From Linnemannia schmuckeri (lineage: Eukaryota; Mortierellomycota; Mortierellomycetes; Mortierellales; Mortierellaceae): a DNA stretch of 64,000 nt. Within the stretch, counting starts at the first letter, position 1; every line of letters begins with the position of its first letter. A model generated the notes under the pieces. It was given only the letters and a program-made list of their open reading frames with translations. It did not search any database and was not told the origin of the DNA. Positions 25,603 through 38,059 of this stretch are shown here, in pieces. Both the position numbers and the translations under genes were made by a program. The stretch is from assembly GCA_029449235.1 (NCBI GenBank), contig JANATG010000007.1, positions 496,001 to 560,000 on the forward strand, read 5' to 3'.

Positions 25603-26049
25603 CAGATCGTTTTCTTTCCTTTTCGTTTCCCTTTTTCGTTTCCCTTTTTTTTTTTGCATAAATCTCTTTGTATTATTTATTGCTTGTGCCAATATACACA
25701 AACGCACAACAAACAGCAATCATGGATATCAGTGTGCAGGGTGTCATTTGCGAGATAGATAAATTGATATGTGTGGTAACACAGAGAGGATGATATTAAC
25801 GCGTTTTCTTTTATCTCTCTGTTTTATTTTTATCCACTCCCTCTGTTCTCCTGTATACCTCGTCAGGGGATGGGTTGGATGGGGTGGATGGGGGGGTAAT
25901 GTTGGTGGTACTAGTGATAAGTAGAGATATCGACCAAGGTAGTAGTGAAAGAAGGAGGAGTAGTAGTAATAGTATTGTTAGTGAAAGGAGAGACAGCGGT
26001 GGTGGTGGCGGTGGGATTGACTGGGGAGACGAATCCGACCCAGGATTTA
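25603..26049. terminator. Convergent 3' gap between CTK3 and the GH16 gene
   Basis: The gap carries 3' UTRs of the two converging genes. For the minus-strand gene an AATAAA is present as TTTATT at 25823-25828, about 220 bases past its stop. A GTGGTGGTGG/GGTAGTAG-rich stretch (25870-26020) is imperfect and non-coding. Confidence 0.45.
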
Positions 26050-28570
26050 CTAGCAATTGTGCTTATAGACACGGACATAATCGACGGCCATGGCGCGACT
26101 GAGCCCGTTCTCGGGACCCCAGGTCGGGTACCAATCGTTCTTTGCGGCATAGAACTCGTTGATGGCGTGGGGCGACTTGTCGCTCCAGGGCTTTCCTCCG
26201 ACCCCGTCGGGGAAGTATCCTGCCGTTCCTGCTACCGCCACATTCATAATCTTTTTTTTTTTTTTTTTTTTTTTTTTGAAAGGATGGCACAAGGGGGGGG
26301 AAAATGAATAAGAAGGCATTTTAGTTAGCGGTAGAGAGTCAGTATTGCGAATGAATAAATTCAAGGCGGAGCAAACCATTATAGAAGGAAGAAAGAAGAG
26401 GAGGAAGAAGAAGAAATAGAAAAAGACAGGAGAGACACCAGACTTACCAGGTAGAATTCTTGATCAAAGGGCGCAGCGTGGGAGTTTTCCCAGAGGTTCT
26501 CGACCCAAGAAGGGAACTTACCCTTTCGGAACATATTATCAAAGGGAACATTGAGCAACAGGTCGTCGTCAACAAAGGTCTTGATCCCCTTGGGGGTCCA
26601 GTCGAGCGTAAAGACGTGGAACTCGTCTGCAAATGTTTGGCCGGTGGGCAGAGTGTATTCCGCGTGCGTCATTTGGAACCTATTGAACTCGTATGATGGT
26701 CCTAAGAGTGATAGATGGGATTATACGTGAGAGAAAAGAAGTTGGGGGTGTTAAATCGTAAGTCAAAGAAGAGGTAGTTGGATAGACAAAAAAAAAAAAA
26801 CGCGTAAAAACTTACCCCAGTGCAGGGTAGAGGCGACCTTGTCGTAGCCTCCTCCTGGATACTCGGGGCCGTTACCGCGGGACTCGACCAGATCAATCTC
26901 TCCACTTGCAGGCCAGTTACCGTACTGGTAGTGTGCTGGCAACATCCAAATCGCCTTCATCGCCCAGAGTTCAACATAGAAAAGTGTGATACAAAAACAA
27001 GTTAGTATGGTACTCGTGAGATATAGTGTAAAACAACCACCTTGTCCAGATCGTAGAAGTGTGAGCTCAACCAGAAAAAAAAAGGAGGCGCGATGATAAG
27101 TAGGAACAAAACGAGAAAAACAACTTACAGGCCAGATCCATTTGCCCTTGGGCATCTTGGCTCGGACTTCAACTTTTCCAAAACGGAACTTGAAACTGTT
27201 GACAGATCTGACCAGACCTGACTGGACGGGGTTGAGGATATTACCACCGGAGCCTGCGATACGGAGACAGCCATAGTCATAGTTGCCAGTGCACTGTGTT
27301 CCCGGGTCGGACCCCCAAAGGTCCATTTTTCCGCCGTTGTGGAGCGCCTCGGCACCGATACGGTATTCAGTCAATGTTGGGCGGATATAGAAGATTCCGT
27401 CGCGAACGAAGGTGTTTGTTCGGTTGTTAAGGTATGCCTGAACCTCGAAGTTTCTGGGTCAGGTGAAGGTGGAATAGAGGAGGGAATGTTACGAAGAGAA
27501 ACGAAAAAGAAGAAAGGAAGAAGAGGAAAAGGAGTGAGAAAGAGATGTTGTGCTTATGTCAGTTGCTTATGAAAGAGAACTATTCTAACGGATAATGGAC
27601 TTACCCGCCTCCGGTCATGGTGATATCGTGCTATTGAACATTAAAAAAAAAAAAAGAGAACATGTTTTCAGGTATCAAAAAGGCAAACAAATCAGTACGA
27701 AATACGAAGATATTTTCCCATCCAATTCATATCGGATTAATTCCATGTGGCTGTGGGACTGAAACACCAAGGAAACGCGCCCTCAAGAAAGCATCAGAGC
27801 GCTGCATGGAGGACGAGAGGAGCACCACAACACCAAAATTAATCCGCGCGTCCCTTCTGTCTCCTCAAAAATCCAAAAAAAAAGGAACTGTGTCTCCTAC
27901 AACACAACACACAGCACGTCCAAATTCAAAACGGTCAGGTCATATTCATATTCATATTCATATACACCCTACACACCCACTCCTACAATCTCTCAGGAAA
28001 CAAACTTACCCTCCAAACGGAATTGTCGAGCTTGTCAAACTCATCCGAAAACACCAGACACCGTTTCTCGTTCCTAACATCCTCTTCAGGTAAGGCCTCA
28101 TCCCTCGACCTCAGCGGTTGATCGACATCCAGCCGGACACTCCCATCCACATTCCCTTCTGCATTCTCTCCATCGAGAATCGAAAAATCCGCTTGCTGCT
28201 GCTGCTGTTGACCATATTCAATACGTGCAGCCCCCTCAGGTTTGTAGTCGACTCCAATCATCTTGTGCAGCTGCTCGCTTCCAATAGACAAGCCTGTATC
28301 AAACGCGACATGGAAGCTGCTGTGGTCGCCTAGATCAAACTTGCCGTTGATATCGACATGGTCGCCCTCATGATGCTGTTGTTGCTGTCGCTGTTGAGGC
28401 TCTTGCTGCTGTGTTTGTGCCTGTGCCTCGTGATGCTGGTGTTGTTGTTGCTTGTCGGCGGCGGTTGGCTTTACAAGGGCGGTGGACGTTGTTATTGAGA
28501 GGACGACAACTCCCAGTGCTAGGAGGATCGCTCCACGGGGTGTGCTTAGGCGATGGGGCGAGATCTTCAT
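26050..28570 (-). CDS. Secreted GH16 family beta-1,3-glucanase / glucan-binding-type protein, 6 exons, 501 aa
   Basis: Minus-strand exons: 28570-28010, 27630-27605 (26 nt), 27453-27129, 26954-26816, 26701-26448, 26250-26050; phases agree. I chose the ATG at 28570 because a basic residue cluster and hydrophobic signal peptide (AILLALGVVVLSITTSTA) follow directly; an upstream in-frame ATG at 28684 would put another hydrophobic stretch before it. A Gln/His-rich linker (residues ~40-90) precedes the catalytic domain, which begins at CLVFSDEFDKLD. Typical GH16 blocks follow: FEVQAYLNNRTNTFVRDG, KVEVRAKMPKGKWIWPAIWMLP, catalytic GEIDLVESRGN (the ExDxxE signature is intact), FHVFTLDWTPKGIKTFVDD, FYLIMNVAVAGT and a final VDYVRVYKHNC. 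Likely role: cleaves or remodels beta-1,3-glucan outside the cell. Orientation is convergent with CTK3. The exact substrate cannot be read from sequence. Confidence 0.92.
26252..26277. repeat. T26 homopolymer (A26 on the coding strand) abutting the last GH16 splice acceptor
   Basis: On the GH16 coding strand this is 26 A residues, the last of which is the A of the acceptor AG. The tract therefore takes the place of the usual polypyrimidine tract. Confidence 0.85.
27941..27963. repeat. CATATT hexamer repeat in GH16 intron 1
   Basis: Almost four tandem copies of CATATT lie in the 379-base first intron of the GH16 gene. They are non-coding. Confidence 0.7.
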
Positions 28571-29740
28571 GGCTTTGGTAAAAAGAAATGGATTTTCAAA
28601 AATTGGCGACGAAAAAGTTAACAAACGAAGAGGACAAAGTAGAAGTTGAAGTAGAAATAGAAGAGGGAAGAAAGAAGCGAACACGAAGATATAGAAAAGA
28701 GAAGGAAGGAAGAGGCAAAGGGTACAAGGATGGGAAATATAGAATCACTAAAACCCTTCCTCTTCCTTCCTTCGATCTCGTACTATCCCTCCTTGCCCCC
28801 GAACTAAAAGATCCGTGTCCCTTTATTAATACCTATCATCGCTGAACGATGATGGTTATACTTGTTCCTCTGACTTCCGCCTCCGTCTCCTTTCCATTTC
28901 GCGTTCTTTTCCACTTTTTCTACTATTACATCTACGCCAGTGTGTATGTGTGTGTATGCAGTGCGGTGCAGCACCAGTAACACATAGAAGAACTCATCAT
29001 GTCGCCTTTTCCCCCCTTGTTCTACCTATCCTCCTCATTATTTTCTCTTGTCGCTTTGACGGCCAGGCATGTCGGACAAAAACAATGACAAGTGCACAAG
29101 GGAGCGCATGGAATGTCTAAATAGTGACAACAATAAGCGAAAGAAAAAAAAAAGTAGCACAGTCGAATTCAAACGCACACAGAGCCAATCTAACCTTCTT
29201 CGCAATCGCACCGATTCCTCCTTTCTCTCTATCTCCTTCTTCTAGTCGGTTTTCCCGTCTTTTTTTCCTTTTCTTTCTCCTTTCATCCCTTCTTTTACCT
29301 TCCACGCCTCCCTTCTCCTTCCTTCCCTCGCGTCATGTCTCGTCTCGTCACATCTCGTCTCGTCTCATTCTCTTTTTTTTGCGTCCTCGAAATCCCAGTT
29401 TAGTGAGACTTTTTTTCTGGTACATTTTTTTTGTTGGGCTAGACATAGCGAAGATGTGAGAGTGCGAGAGGGTGAAGAGAGAGAGAGGTACCAAATTGCG
29501 ATTCGTTTGGATAACGAAGGTTGGGTTTGGGGGTGAGTTAAAGGAGAAGGAGAGAAGAGGGAAGCCAAGAGACACACATACACTGAGAGAGAGAGGTAAG
29601 AAGGGAGAGAGAGAGAGGTAAGAAGGGAAATAGACCTATGGGTGAATAGGTAGAGGCCCTGGACCAATAAGAATGATCATCACGTCTTGAAGAACTGGGT
29701 CCTGCCTGTACTGCACATCACCCCATCACACACATAGAAA

Positions 29741-29784
<44 letters not shown>

Positions 29785-30207
29785 GAAAATCCACATCCCT
29801 TTTGTCCTTCTTCCTTTGCCGCGACCCCTCGCTTCTCCTCCCTTCTATCCTTTTATCCCTTTAAGCTTAATTTGCTTGTTGGGCGAGAGGGAGGAGGGAA
29901 GGAAGGAGGGAATGAGTGATGGGATGCATATGCAATGTACTATTTTTTCGTGCTGTGTGTGAGTGAAGAGTGCAAGCAGAGTAGGGTGAAGGTTCAAAAT
30001 TCATGGGAATCGGTCGTGCCTGACTTCCTACCGAAGTGGCGGGCGGTTTTTCTTTTTATGTCGTGCAACTATTGCAAAAATTCGGTGTTGTTAAAACAAC
30101 AATAGGAAAAAAGGATCCAGCAGGACTAAGGGCAAAAAAAAAAAAAAAGACGACCCTTTGACTGATTGGCGCAACAAGATGCATAGCGTAGTATAGTATG
30201 CTTGGTC
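28571..30207. other. Intergenic region: GH16 promoter side and SCC2 3' side
   Basis: No gene is seen in these 1.6 kb. The sequence shows strand-biased blocks: pyrimidine-rich 29200-29400, purine-rich 29455-29640 with repeated GAGAGAGAGGTAAGAAGGGA, and a 31-base A tract. The GH16 promoter should lie just above 28571. Open frames here are low-complexity and start or stop inside these tracts. Confidence 0.5.
29743..29773. repeat. A31 homopolymer followed by GA repeat
   Basis: Thirty-one A residues followed by GAGAGAGAGAG in the gap between the GH16 gene and SCC2. It lacks coding context and no retroelement body precedes it. Confidence 0.75.
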
Positions 30208-33200
30208 TCATGTGTTCGGATCTTCGCCAGAGTCATCACCATCCTCACTACTCTCCGCATCCTCGTCGTTGTCCTCCTCTCCCTCCTCCGCCTCGGCTTC
30301 GTCGCCTTCTTCTTCCTCTTCCCTCTCATCCTGCACCTGCTGTTGCGCTAAATTCTGACGACTATTGCGGGAAGCGTGTGCTCCGGAGACTCCTTGACCG
30401 TGGCCGTGACCGTGACGATTATGGTGCTGTCCTTTGGCGCTCTCCTTTTCGTCATCCCTCATGTGCTGCACAGACTCCGCCTCAATCAGCTCCAGAAAGT
30501 GCCCAAGCTGGTTCCTCGCCATATCTTCCGCGTTACTCTTGGTGCTCATAGGATCGCAAATAGTATCGACCTGATCTGCGCTCCACTGCCAGTGGATCCT
30601 CGCCACAGTCCCCGTAGGTCGCAACACAGGCTTCTCCTTGTGGGTTGCATGCGACGTAGGCTGGAACTGGTGGCATTTAAACTCGCTGATGTCGTAGATC
30701 CGCTTCAAGCACGTCTTGAGAAGAATTGCCGCCTCGACCGCAACACTGGCCCTGGCCATCACTCTCATCGGAAGAATAGGTTCACGAGCATCATCATGAT
30801 GATTCTCTCCACCGGATTCGGATACCATTGCATTCTCACCCTCTGGACTCACATAGTTCTGCGCGTTCGCCTTCTTCGACTTGGATTTGGGTTTGGCAAC
30901 AACGGTAGTGGTGTCCTGGTTCGCAGCCCTCTTGCCACGCTTTGGTGCCTTGCCATTCGACATTTTCGACGATGAATCATCATCAGACGCCGAGACTCTC
31001 GATCTCGACGACATCTCTGTCAAGCTGTGCAGCAAAGTCATACCAGACCCGGCAATGATCCTGTTCAAGTGAAAAATCACCAATAGTACTTCCTCCATAG
31101 TCTTGTAATCCAGGTACGCGAGATTCTCAGCAATGAAACGTGCGTAATTACCGTCGATCTACATGACCCAACAATGGAATGTAGAATAAAGTTAACGAGC
31201 GAATTCGTCATCGTCGAAGGCACTTGACGGACTATAGCAAGCAATGACGATACTGACAAAAATTTTGTTACCTCGACGTTGGATGATGTCAAATCAACTT
31301 CCAGCACCTTGACAAGCCCAGAGAGGAGCGTATTCCTGGGCTGTCGCTTATCGCTCACAAGATTGTACATGTGGCAAATCAATGCCACCGACTGGCCCGT
31401 CTCTGAAATCAGCTTGTAACCTATATGTGTGAACGCGTTTCTCCAGTTAGTGTGGATGTACAAAGCACATAGCGTCAACACCACAGTGCATATTGATAAG
31501 CAAATGTCTCCATACCGTGAACATCTGCTTTTGATCCTCGCAGACTCATCTGATACGTGTATGCAGTGCGGATACACTCCATGCTCTTGGCATAGATAAG
31601 CGACGCGTGTTTCTGGTGCAAGTCGCGATGGATCCTGAGAACACGCGAACAGACAGTGGAGTCATTGCTTGTTTCCAGCGCCGCAATGGCTGGCATACAC
31701 AACATCGGATGGACTAAAGCCTGGAGAGTGACTTGAGTTATCACATCAATTGCGGCCGACTGCAGAGACTCGTCCGCCACTAATGCACACTTTAGGATCC
31801 GATCCAGATACCGCTGCATAATAGAGCTCCCGATACCTGCCTCCAGATGATCCTCTACTTTTGCGACAAGGCTGTATCCAGCTCCTTTGCCCTGCTCAGA
31901 CATTGGTGTCGTTTGGATCTTGAGGAGAAAGCCAGTGTAGATCTGCAGCAATTCTGTCTGTAGCGAGAACTCATGACCGGCAAAGATAGAGTCCATGATT
32001 TTCACACTTTTCGACGAATTCATCAGTATCGGAAACGACATGTACACATGACCTAGTAGTAAAATACAACGCGTCATACGTTAGTGGATGGTGACTCGCT
32101 CAGCACAACATGCCGTAGGCAAAGCGGAGTAAGAAATAAATGTACCGAGGCTTTGAAGCGCGCTTTGCTGCAGGGTCAATGAGTATTGGTGGACACAGAG
32201 CGACGAAAGAATGGCAAAGACGTATTCATGTGGGGATGGCTGCATCTTAGCCTTGAGTTCCGCCAAATGACTCTCCTCTGGGTTATCTTTGATGGCCCTC
32301 TCGAAATCGAAGTGCTTGCAAAGCAATCCCACGATGGTCATCAGCCGCCGGGTCTTGTTGTCCTGGACTACAGTCCCAGCCCGGAGTTTATGAACGTCGG
32401 CACCGAGAAGATCGACACATGTCTGTAAAAACTTGCACAGACGGGTTGAGTGAAGGGTCAAGGTTCGCACAGTCAGACAAAGGACATGGACGGCTTCTGG
32501 CAGTAACACCACAGGGCACTTTGCTACAAGGGCCAAAGCCAGCTTTTCGGCCATTTGTGAGTCGTTTGGAGTCATATCCTTCACAACTGGAATAGCGTCC
32601 TGGAAGATTCGAAGGACAAACATAGTGATCTTCCAGTCCTCGGAGGTTGATGAGCAATGGAGATACACCAAAAGGGTGCTGAGATGCTTCGCCTCGATGA
32701 GCCGCGGCTCTGCCTTGATGAATGTATGGAGAGTATGCACAGCTGAAGCCACCGATGACTTGGGTGCATCCTCGTCCTGTAAGGTTTGGATCAAGTCAAC
32801 GAGACAGTCGACGATCACCGCACAGGTCCTCGAAAACGTCTGCCGAGGGTTTGAAAGGTTGAACTCATCGGCCCTGCGTTCCTTGTTGAGCAACCACTGA
32901 ATAACAGAGCCAAATGCCTCAGCTTGCGGAATCGACAGTTTCCCAACCATGTCGATAAGTGTCCTGGAGCGCTTTGAGATGTCGCGCCGCTGAGAAGGAG
33001 TCACCGGCTCCACATGATTCGATCCGTCAGCATGATCTCCACGACCTTCATGTGAAATGCTGGATGCGTTGACAAAGGGACTGAACCACACCTCGCTCAC
33101 GCTCTTGATCGCCAGATCTTTGACTGTGGTCTCGTCGTCGTGTACCCTAAGAAGGAGTTTCTGCGAAATGTCATTGCATATCTCTGGATCATCTGTCCTG

Positions 33201-36200
33201 TGAAACATGTCCTTCAGTAACCGGAGGACTCTCTTGCGCACATTCAATCCAGTGTCCTAAAGCAAATAATACAGTCGCATGTTAAAGATTTAAGGGAATT
33301 TTGATAATTTTCGTCTGCTCAATGAGAATCAACCTAAATGATTGCCTTACCGAAATTCTATCGCTCACTATCTCATAGTAAGCTTTACGGATAGCCGCGT
33401 CCTGAAGCATGTACTTGCCCACTAGCTCGAGAGCAGCATCGCGGACAGAGGGACTCTGGTCTTGCAGACGGAGTGCAATTGTCCTGCGCACGTTCAACTG
33501 AGAGAGCACAGCATAATCTCCTGTCACAATGAGCGAGAGAGCTCGCAGTGATTTGGCGCGTAGGGTAATGGCTCCTCCTTCTAGCGCCATTAGAATACGT
33601 GATAACATCATGTCGAACGATAGGAACAGCTGTTGGCGCGACGTAAGATAGGCTCCGCTCTGTGACACCGACTTCCTGGCCAAAGGAAGTATGGACCTTG
33701 GGTGTGACTCCTGACTGTTGAAGAGCCTCCAAAGCTTGAGCGTCTCAACCGTCAGTGTATTCCATTGGTCCTCGCCCCAGATTCGGTCATCGTACTCCTT
33801 GGTAGTTGCGGAGCAAATCACAGCAATCCACTGTCCGATCCAGGTATTTTTGGCTGCCTTAGTCGCAGTGTCGTTCATCTCGTTCGATCCCAAGTACTCC
33901 ACCACGTTGTTGTAATTTGCCTGTAGATACGACAAATCGGTCGTATTCGTGTTGATAGAAAGATCTCCGTAAAATGGTCTCTGTTCGTCGTTGGATGACG
34001 CCATTGCCTGTTCGGTAGCATCGGCTGTGATCCGGTTCGAGATTGTTTTTATCCTAGCCGCAATCAAGCCCAGTGTATCGACAGCCATCGTCCTTGCAGC
34101 AGAGTCCGCTTTTGTATCGTCGAGACATCGTGCCTATTTTGCAAAAAGAGGACTAGGATTAATAAACAGCACACAGACATGGTTTCGTAATATACGAACG
34201 TGATGAGTAGGGTGTGTGCAGATACTTACCATGGCTGTACTGAAGATCAAGAGATAGAGCTCTGCACTGGGCCACTCAGGGTGACCAAGAACTGTGAGCA
34301 GATCCGTCACCAGGGTATCAAGAACGGTCCTGTAATCGGCCTCCACTGAAGACTTGGTACCCTTCATAGACCTGGACAGCAATACGTTGAAAATGTATCC
34401 CACGCTCGTCTTGGCACCCTCCATAATCCGCTTGACATCGTCCCACAGCTAGACGGCACAAATGATGGACATGATTAGACCGCTGCCTAAAATCAAAACA
34501 ATATATACATGCACGGCTTTGCAGGCCATACCTTTCGAAATTCGATTTTCTGAGTGGAAGGATGAAGGTGTAAGAGGTCCGCGGGCGGTTCAACAACGAG
34601 AGGACTCTCCGAACATGTCTGGACCAACTGCATGAGCAAAGCCGAAGAGGTGTGAATCTTTGATCCGTCGATAAGCCTGTAACCCTTGGTCACTTTCTTC
34701 CCGTGAGGCAGCTTGATAAGTAATGACAAGATTTCCTCCAGAATCCATGTCCTTTGCTTTGAGTGCTTGGCAAAAATCTAGTAAAAAACAAATAGCTTCC
34801 CCTGTTAGAAATCGTAGCCTATAGGTCCTAGGTATCGAAAAAAATGCAGTAATGCAACGCTTCTATAACTCACCATACGGAGCAAACTCGATCCTGATTG
34901 TTTCACGGATTCTGCTTCTGTCAGCCCCACCATCAACTCTGAGGATGTGTCGATAAAGAACAGGGCCAGCCCGATATATACCAACTTGACGATAATGTCA
35001 TCAGACACCTCTGTATTGCCTGATCTGCGCAATCTTTCAGAGATGTCGCAAGTCGTACCAACGACAGACAATACTCTTGATCTCAATGAGGTGTTTCCGG
35101 AAATGGCCTTGAAGATCCCAGATCCTTTGGACAGTCCATTATCATCCTTTGAGAACTCTAGCGCCGGCACCAGAAATTTCTCCACATGTGTCTTGAACAC
35201 ACTCAGCGAAGCCACCAGCAGCTCCTCTGGGAACAAATGTTGCTGGAGTCCTCTTGCGTTCAGGATCGAAAGACTCAACACGACATGCTCCAAAGACAAC
35301 GTGATTCTGTCGAACAAACGATCAATCACACTGTAGCAATCCACTCCAACGGTTGCAAACTCCTCCGAGAACAGGGATATGACATCGATGGTGTCGAATT
35401 CGTTCATGGATGACTCGAGGTACTTCAACAGCGTCGACAAAGTGTCAATTTGCACCTCGATCAACTGTCCCTGTTTCGACAGATCCTGTACCGACCGATC
35501 AAGATGCTTTAGCTGGGATCCTGAAAGGTGTTTCCTAATGTCGTTATTTTCGTCCGCACTCTCAATCGACTCCAAGAACTCGCCCACAGTGTCTTCAAAC
35601 TCTGGTGTTGGATCTATGACATAAAGCAACAAGTATAAGTCGAGTTAGTAAATGTTCACTGTACTCCTGGCTCCAGTTAAGTCTGAGAGGCGAACCATGT
35701 TCAATAGTCCTTACCCAATGGCACAGAAGAGGGTATCCTTGATGAGACTGCTGTGAATGTGGAAATTGTTGAAGAAGCTTGCAGTATTGGTATCGCCACT
35801 TCTAACGATACACTCTTGTTGTCGGAGGAGCTAGCAGCTGAGTACGTGGGGTCAAATTTGATGGAGGGTGCTGCAGGGGTAGGTCGTGCCTTTAACTTTT
35901 TAGGAGCTCTTGCCCGCATGTCGAGTTCATCGTCTGTTGCATCCTGTGCGCCTCTCTTTTGTGAGGTTGCCGCTGGTGGACTGCTCTCTCTCACTTCCAC
36001 GCTTCCTCGTCTGTTCTCCAGTGCCACTGATGGTTGTTGCGGCCGGAGTACTGTGCTCTGCTGAAGTGAGGCTGCGCTGTCTCGGAGCTCAATGAGCGCA
36101 TTATAAGGGTCGATTATGGGTAGCTGATAGTCACCCTCAGGTTGGATAGTTGGTGGCCGCGACTTTGTGCAATAATCCAGTACTGATTGCGATAGGCCCG

Positions 36201-37012
36201 ACAGAGGTTGGTCATAGTTCGGTATAAAAGGCACATTGCTCGACGTGATCTGTGTTGCTGACATGAATCGACTAAAGTCAAAACAATATGAATTAATTGC
36301 TAATTGTTACAGTAGCCTTAGCCATGGTCGTGAAAAAAGAGCGCCAAAGAACTTACATGTCGTCTACGTTTGCGTTTGAAATAATCGTTTTCAGGTACTC
36401 GGCTTGAAAGTTGAAGGCATGTTGTGTAAGACCTTGCTGGGCCAACATGTTCTGGACAGTTGCATCCTTTGGTTGTAGCAGTCGGAAGTCAGAAAAGGCA
36501 ATACTCAATGAGGGCAAGTCGCGAAGAACTAGAGTTGTTTGATATAGAGGAGTTGCTAGGCAGTGAGCATGTAAATACGTAAAATAGAAAATGGTGGCGT
36601 TACAAGTCTCTCACGCAATTTCTGACGTACTGGACTCTGTTGATGTGATGGACGACAAGGCACTGTACTGCACACCAGCCTTTGCATTCGTCGGCAGATG
36701 GCCGATGGTCGCTGGGGTGGTGTCGATCGGTTGAGGTTGGTACTGTTGCAGTTGTTGTTGCAGTTGTTGTTGCGGCTGTTGATGTTGCTGTTGCTGGCAG
36801 TGTGGATAGTACTGTTGCTGCTGCTGTTGCTGTACATAAAGTTGTTGTTGCTGCATTCGTTGCATTTGCTGCTGTTGCTGTTGTAGTAGAAATTGATGCT
36901 GAGGGTGGAGCTGGTGTTGATGTTGATGGTGTATGTTATGCAATGTGTAGGTATGGGTATGGGGTGGGATGGTAGACTGGCTGGGGAGGCGGTTGTGGTT
37001 GTGTGTGGCCAT
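30208..37012 (-). CDS. SCC2: Cohesin loader Scc2/NIPBL/Mis4, 11 exons, 1957 aa
   Basis: Minus-strand exons: 37012-36631, 36555-36357, 36271-35715, 35613-34874, 34777-34532, 34448-34230, 34133-33351, 33256-32146, 32052-31516, 31420-31272, 31158-30208; every junction is in phase. The first ~120 residues are Gln/His-rich. A conserved N-terminal segment that pairs with Scc4/Mau2 in the family may be the part around LVLRDLPSLSIAFSDFRLL. The rest is a HEAT-repeat hook: LNVRKRVLRLLKDMFHRT, DDETTVKDLAIKSVSEVWFSPF, RALSLIVTGDYAVLS, and near the end VEVDLTSSNVE and YARFIAENLAYLDYKTMEEVLLVIFHLNRI. The C-terminus is basic, then strongly acidic (EEEEEGDEAEAEEGEEDNDED). Role from the family: loads cohesin on chromatin and stimulates its ATPase. 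I chose MATHNH over an upstream in-frame ATG at 37294 because that extension looks non-coding. Confidence 0.93.
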
Positions 37013-38059
37013 GATCACTTGTGAAGCAGTGAAGGTGGGATAATTACGAACGAAGGAAGAGCGTACTTTACAGAAAACAAAAGGGCAAACGAGACAGACA
37101 GGCGAACGACAAACAGAAACGCCACCATTTTCAAGGAGCGCGATCAAATTTGGCTCCTTTTGGGAGTGTATGTTGTGGACGCACAAATGATAAGACTGCT
37201 TTTCGGTACTGAAAATGGTGACCAAGGAAGGGCACCGCGAGTCGCGAGTCAGAGACGATGGGTATGCTTGTCTACCAGCGCTGCCTTGAAACACTTGCGG
37301 GGCAACAGCTCAGTGCACTCACTGATCATTTTAGTCTAGCCCACCACTTTTAAACTCTTTCCTAGTTCCAAGCCAACAACAATCGCGGCATATATTAATT
37401 CGCAGTAACCTCATTATCTCGTTTGCCCTGTTCCCAGGTATCAACAGCCATTTATGCCACTTCATAGACGAGCTTGAGGTATGGGGACCGATAGTATACA
37501 GCGAATGCGACTCGCCATCCCTGCCAATGGTGCCAAAAAAAAAGCATACGGCTTTTTCGTTCTTTCCTTCCCAAAATCCACTTTTCTCTGTCTTTGCGTT
37601 TTTGCCCGCACAAACCAAGTATAGCATCTGCCATTTGCTCATGCATAAAACATAAATCGAAAGTGTTTGTGCGCCATTATGTACCATCTTCTCACAACGG
37701 TTAAGCAATCATGTCGTGAACATTCAGTACTCTCAAATTTTTCTCCTTTCAATGGAGGCATTTTCACAAAACATCGATGCTTCTTCGATGCATTATTTGT
37801 TTTCTCCTTTTAATGTCTGTACTCCCCTTCAACAGCGCCAACAAGAGTGAAGAGGGAAGGATTCTCATTGTAGCTGGCCCACGTCGTTTCCCAGTGTCAC
37901 ATTTCTTTTTTCTCCAACTTCTTTTTCTTTTTCTTTTCTTTCTTCTCTCTCCTTCTTTTTCACCCCCCGCCCTACAACAACCTCCCTCTCCTAATCTCTT
38001 CATCCTCATACATTAGACCAAAGAGCCCTTCTCACACTCTCAAACACCCCTCCCCCAAG
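37013..38059. promoter_or_regulatory. Divergent upstream region of SCC2 and the FAD monooxygenase
   Basis: This 1.05-kb gap separates two divergent start codons. The monooxygenase side (37905-38000) is a C/T-rich leader of TTTCTTCTCTCTCC type. An open frame upstream of SCC2 (to 37294) and one at 37331-37708 lack any protein signature and are not called. Confidence 0.5.

Noticed and set aside
29124..29667. Overlapping frames of 75-111 residues in CT/GA-rich DNA
   Set aside because: They arise from strand-biased low-complexity tracts where stop codons are rare.
29743..29773. A31 tract considered as the tail of a retroposed element
   Set aside because: No target-site duplication, no Pol III box or reverse transcriptase fragment is visible next to it, and similar tracts occur in introns all over the window.
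37077..37294. In-frame upstream extension of SCC2 to an ATG at 37294
   Set aside because: The extra residues are Cys/Val/Phe-rich with no conservation pattern expected for Scc2, and the MATHNH start has a normal leader.
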